Position numbers and translations under genes: made by a program. Below the pieces are notes generated by a model that worked only from the letters and a program-made list of their open reading frames with translations, did no database searches and was not told where the DNA came from. Below, in pieces: positions 63,201-64,000 of a stretch of DNA of 64,000 nucleotides. Source of the DNA: an uncultured Bacteroidales bacterium (GTDB lineage Bacteria; Bacteroidota; Bacteroidia; Bacteroidales; Muribaculaceae); NCBI GenBank assembly GCA_900542185.1, contig UQMZ01000006.1, positions 1 to 64,000 of the forward strand. Reading direction: 5' to 3'. Each line of letters opens with the position of its first letter. Positions within the stretch are counted from its first letter, which is position 1.

Positions 63201-63397
63201 ACGGCTCCGTTGGAGGTTCCGGCCACTTTCACAAATGCACCGATCAGAGGTTCCGACCCGTCGGTGACACTGCCTTTCACTGTCTGTTCCGCTGTTTCCG
63301 CCGTCTCCACTCCCGTTGTGCCAGCTGCCATAGCCGGGAGGGGCGCCAGGCCGAGGCCGAGCACATAAAGCGTTAATATCAGTCGCTTCGTTATCAT
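60227..63397 (-). CDS. susC: SusC-like TonB-dependent transporter (second locus)
   Basis: An outer-membrane transporter of 1056 residues with a signal peptide, a CarboxypepD_reg-like domain (VKGSVTDGSEPLIGAFVKV, VSYVGYRPARV), the TonB-box region (LSEVVVTALGIKRDRKALGYGLSEV), a plug (AGKVAGLVVSNTAGGAAGS, PLYVIDGVPLDN, DIETMTVLKGPAASALYGSRA) and a barrel ending in FGVNVYVKF. The ALGIKR-type plug differs from the VVGYGTQRRG type of the first SusC. It starts an operon-like run SusC, SusD, lipoprotein, GH3, GH3, with the GH5 gene 47 bases upstream. Confidence 0.95.
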   Translation of the reverse strand: MITKRLILTLYVLGLGLAPLPAMAAGTTGVETAETAEQTVKGSVTDGSEPLIGAFVKVAGTSNGAVTDIDGNFTLRCRPGDELEVSYVGYRPARVKAQENMTIKLEESSTELSEVVVTALGIKRDRKALGYGLSEVKGDELNKAKETNVMNSLAGKVAGLVVSNTAGGAAGSTRVMLRGTTEMTGNNQPLYVIDGVPLDNTNFGSAGEQGGYDLGDGISAINPDDIETMTVLKGPAASALYGSRASHGVILITTKKADKEKFSVEYNGSFTVDTQLAKWDDVQHVYGMGNNGQYELDASSGTNQSWGVKADMIDKTYYDGSVRPFLMYRNNTSSFFRTGLTAQNSVILNVNSGKTGIRFSFTDMRNKDILPNTHMSRDNFNLRVNTSIGPVDVDFTANYTREDVKNRPALGDSQSNVGKNLMTLASTYNQEWLKNYQNPDGSYARWNGNDQYNKNPYWDLYKCDNTSTKDVFRFTGRVIYNITRHLKVQGTIGTDINNMNFEDFIARTTPGVLPGKLTNSIFNNRTLNAEILALYNNNWGDFDLSATLGGNIYRVNNRTTIITGTDQQMDGVTSIMNYAEQNVMPYTYKKQINSLFASASLGYRSTYFLEGTVRGDRSSTLPVANNTYVYPSVSGSIVFSKFLKPQNVLSFGKVRASWAKVGSDTDPYQLALNYATGKYSYPGFTIGMINNDIQPNKNLKPTMTSSYELGLEAKFFTNRLNIDFTYYDQVSKDQIIGLASSAAAGYPSRLINAGKIRNRGVELAVYGRILQIKDFSWDAGINYSKNSNKVLKLVEGMDYFQLADASWAGVSVGAEVGKDFGSILGTDFKRNENGDVLIDRNTGLPLYDENLKTLGNSTWDWTGGFYSTFTFKNFHLYAGFDIKMGGDLYSFSMRSAYLTGKANATLAGREEWYRSEEARKAAGMTEAQWRAAGKCEGYIAEGVVDNGDGTYSKNTYPVNPQNYWKSVAEKAPATFIYDNSYIKCREITFGYTFPTSLLGKAVKSLSISFVARNPFIVWKNIPNIDPDSNYNTSGMGLEYGSLPSRRSFGVNVYVKF

Positions 63398-63444
63398 GAT
63401 ATATGGTTAATTGGTTTACCGAATCGTTTAGAGTATGTTTGCCT

Positions 63445-64000
63445 TTACATCCGTTTTTCGCTTGCTTCTACTCCCTCTTTTATTCCCTGTATCATCCAGG
63501 GCGCCTTAACCGCCATATTTCTGTCGCGGTCGAAAATCCCGAACTGGTCGGCTCCGTTGCCGAACCGGTTGTTGTCCCATACGAACGTGGAGAATCCGCG
63601 TCTGCGCGCCTCGGACACCAGCGTCTTGCAGTAATACGACATATTTTCACGCATACGGTCGGCTTCATTGGCCTTGAAATGGGTAGTGAGCCCCCATTCG
63701 CCGATCACCACGCCCAATCCTTTCGCGCCCCATTCGTGCGACAGCTTATCGAAGAAATCCGTCATGGTTTTTTCGTCACTCTGTGACGCGCCGTACTGTT
63801 TATACGGCTCGCCCCAGTAATAACATTCGCCGCTTCCGGCATATTCCCAGGGATTGTAATAATGCAGCTCCACGCTCATGTAGTCATTGCCGTTGCCCTC
63901 TATGTCGGCAGGAATGATGAAATCACCGTTATAAAGACCGTAATCCGCATTGCATACATACGTCTGCACTATCAGATGGCGTTTTGTATTGTTCATTCCT
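63445..64000 (-). CDS. GH5 glycosidase, C-terminal part (cut by window edge)
   Basis: The minus strand is open through the window end; 185 residues are visible and the start lies beyond base 64000. The Met at 63996 is internal, since the preceding codon is Gly and the MNNTKRHLIVQTY segment matches an internal GH5 strand. The nucleophile Glu is in VVIGEWGLT (codon 63697-63699), preceded by MSVELHYYNPWEYAG with the conserved HYY, and STFVWDNN holds the conserved barrel Trp. GH5 enzymes cut beta-linked glucans, mannans or xylans. It is the first known gene of the SusC/D-GH3 locus and probably the endo-acting enzyme. Confidence 0.9.
   Translation of the reverse strand, partial: GMNNTKRHLIVQTYVCNADYGLYNGDFIIPADIEGNGNDYMSVELHYYNPWEYAGSGECYYWGEPYKQYGASQSDEKTMTDFFDKLSHEWGAKGLGVVIGEWGLTTHFKANEADRMRENMSYYCKTLVSEARRRGFSTFVWDNNRFGNGADQFGIFDRDRNMAVKAPWMIQGIKEGVEASEKRM

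Overview
This window looks like accessory chromosome of a gut Bacteroidales, probably Muribaculaceae or a near relative. That placement is inference from gene content, the GC-rich codon use and the Bacteroidetes-type TAnnTTTG promoter boxes; no marker gene is present. Almost all of it is glycan-utilisation DNA: two SusC/SusD pairs, two hybrid two-component regulators (HTCS) and about a dozen carbohydrate-active enzymes. The first 48 bases are not genomic. They match an Illumina Nextera P5/i5/mosaic-end adapter, so this end is an artificial contig terminus.

Region 1 (about 0.2-33.7 kb) is an alpha-mannan-type locus. Reading leftwards from 9.6 kb is an operon-like run of GH125, an EEP-fold phosphatase-like protein, GH127-like, GH43 and GH115, followed by lrgA-lrgB with its own promoter box. 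HTCS-1 lies at 9.7-13.7 kb. Reading rightwards is a GtaA/DUF4965-like protein, a short graveyard of gene remnants (16.5-17.2 kb), and GH92 on the other strand. Then come a surface lipoprotein, a GH76 lipoprotein, SusC, SusD, a DUF3823 lipoprotein, an unassigned 731-residue barrel-like protein, a phosphomannose-isomerase-like protein that has lost every zinc ligand, and an acyltransferase. The set GH76, GH92, GH125, EEP, SusC/D and HTCS resembles the yeast alpha-mannan locus of Bacteroides thetaiotaomicron. GH115, GH43 and GH127 add uronic acid, xylose and arabinose chemistry.

Region 2 (33.7-37.3 kb) holds a haem-motif (CxxCH) beta-propeller lipoprotein and a DUF6057-like membrane protein. They are separated by a palindromic repeat of about 200 bp that fills the whole gap.

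Region 3 (37.4-48.0 kb) is the most unusual part. Four large secreted proteins, each ending in a type IX secretion-like C-terminal domain, are read in one direction: a CotH-kinase-like protein with a beta-trefoil-like module, a 1196-residue protein with that same module plus FIVAR-like helical repeats, a 1015-residue protein made of two nearly identical LamG/carbohydrate-binding-like units, and a GH43_24/34-like protein with a ricin-like module. HTCS-2 lies directly upstream.

Region 4 (52.5-64 kb) is a second locus on the minus strand: GH5 (cut by the window end), SusC, SusD, a surface glycan-binding-like lipoprotein, and two tandem GH3 enzymes. This suggests a beta-glucan or similar beta-linked substrate. 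Hairpins separate SusD from the lipoprotein and the lipoprotein from the GH3 genes. No tRNA, rRNA, CRISPR array or intact insertion sequence was recognised.
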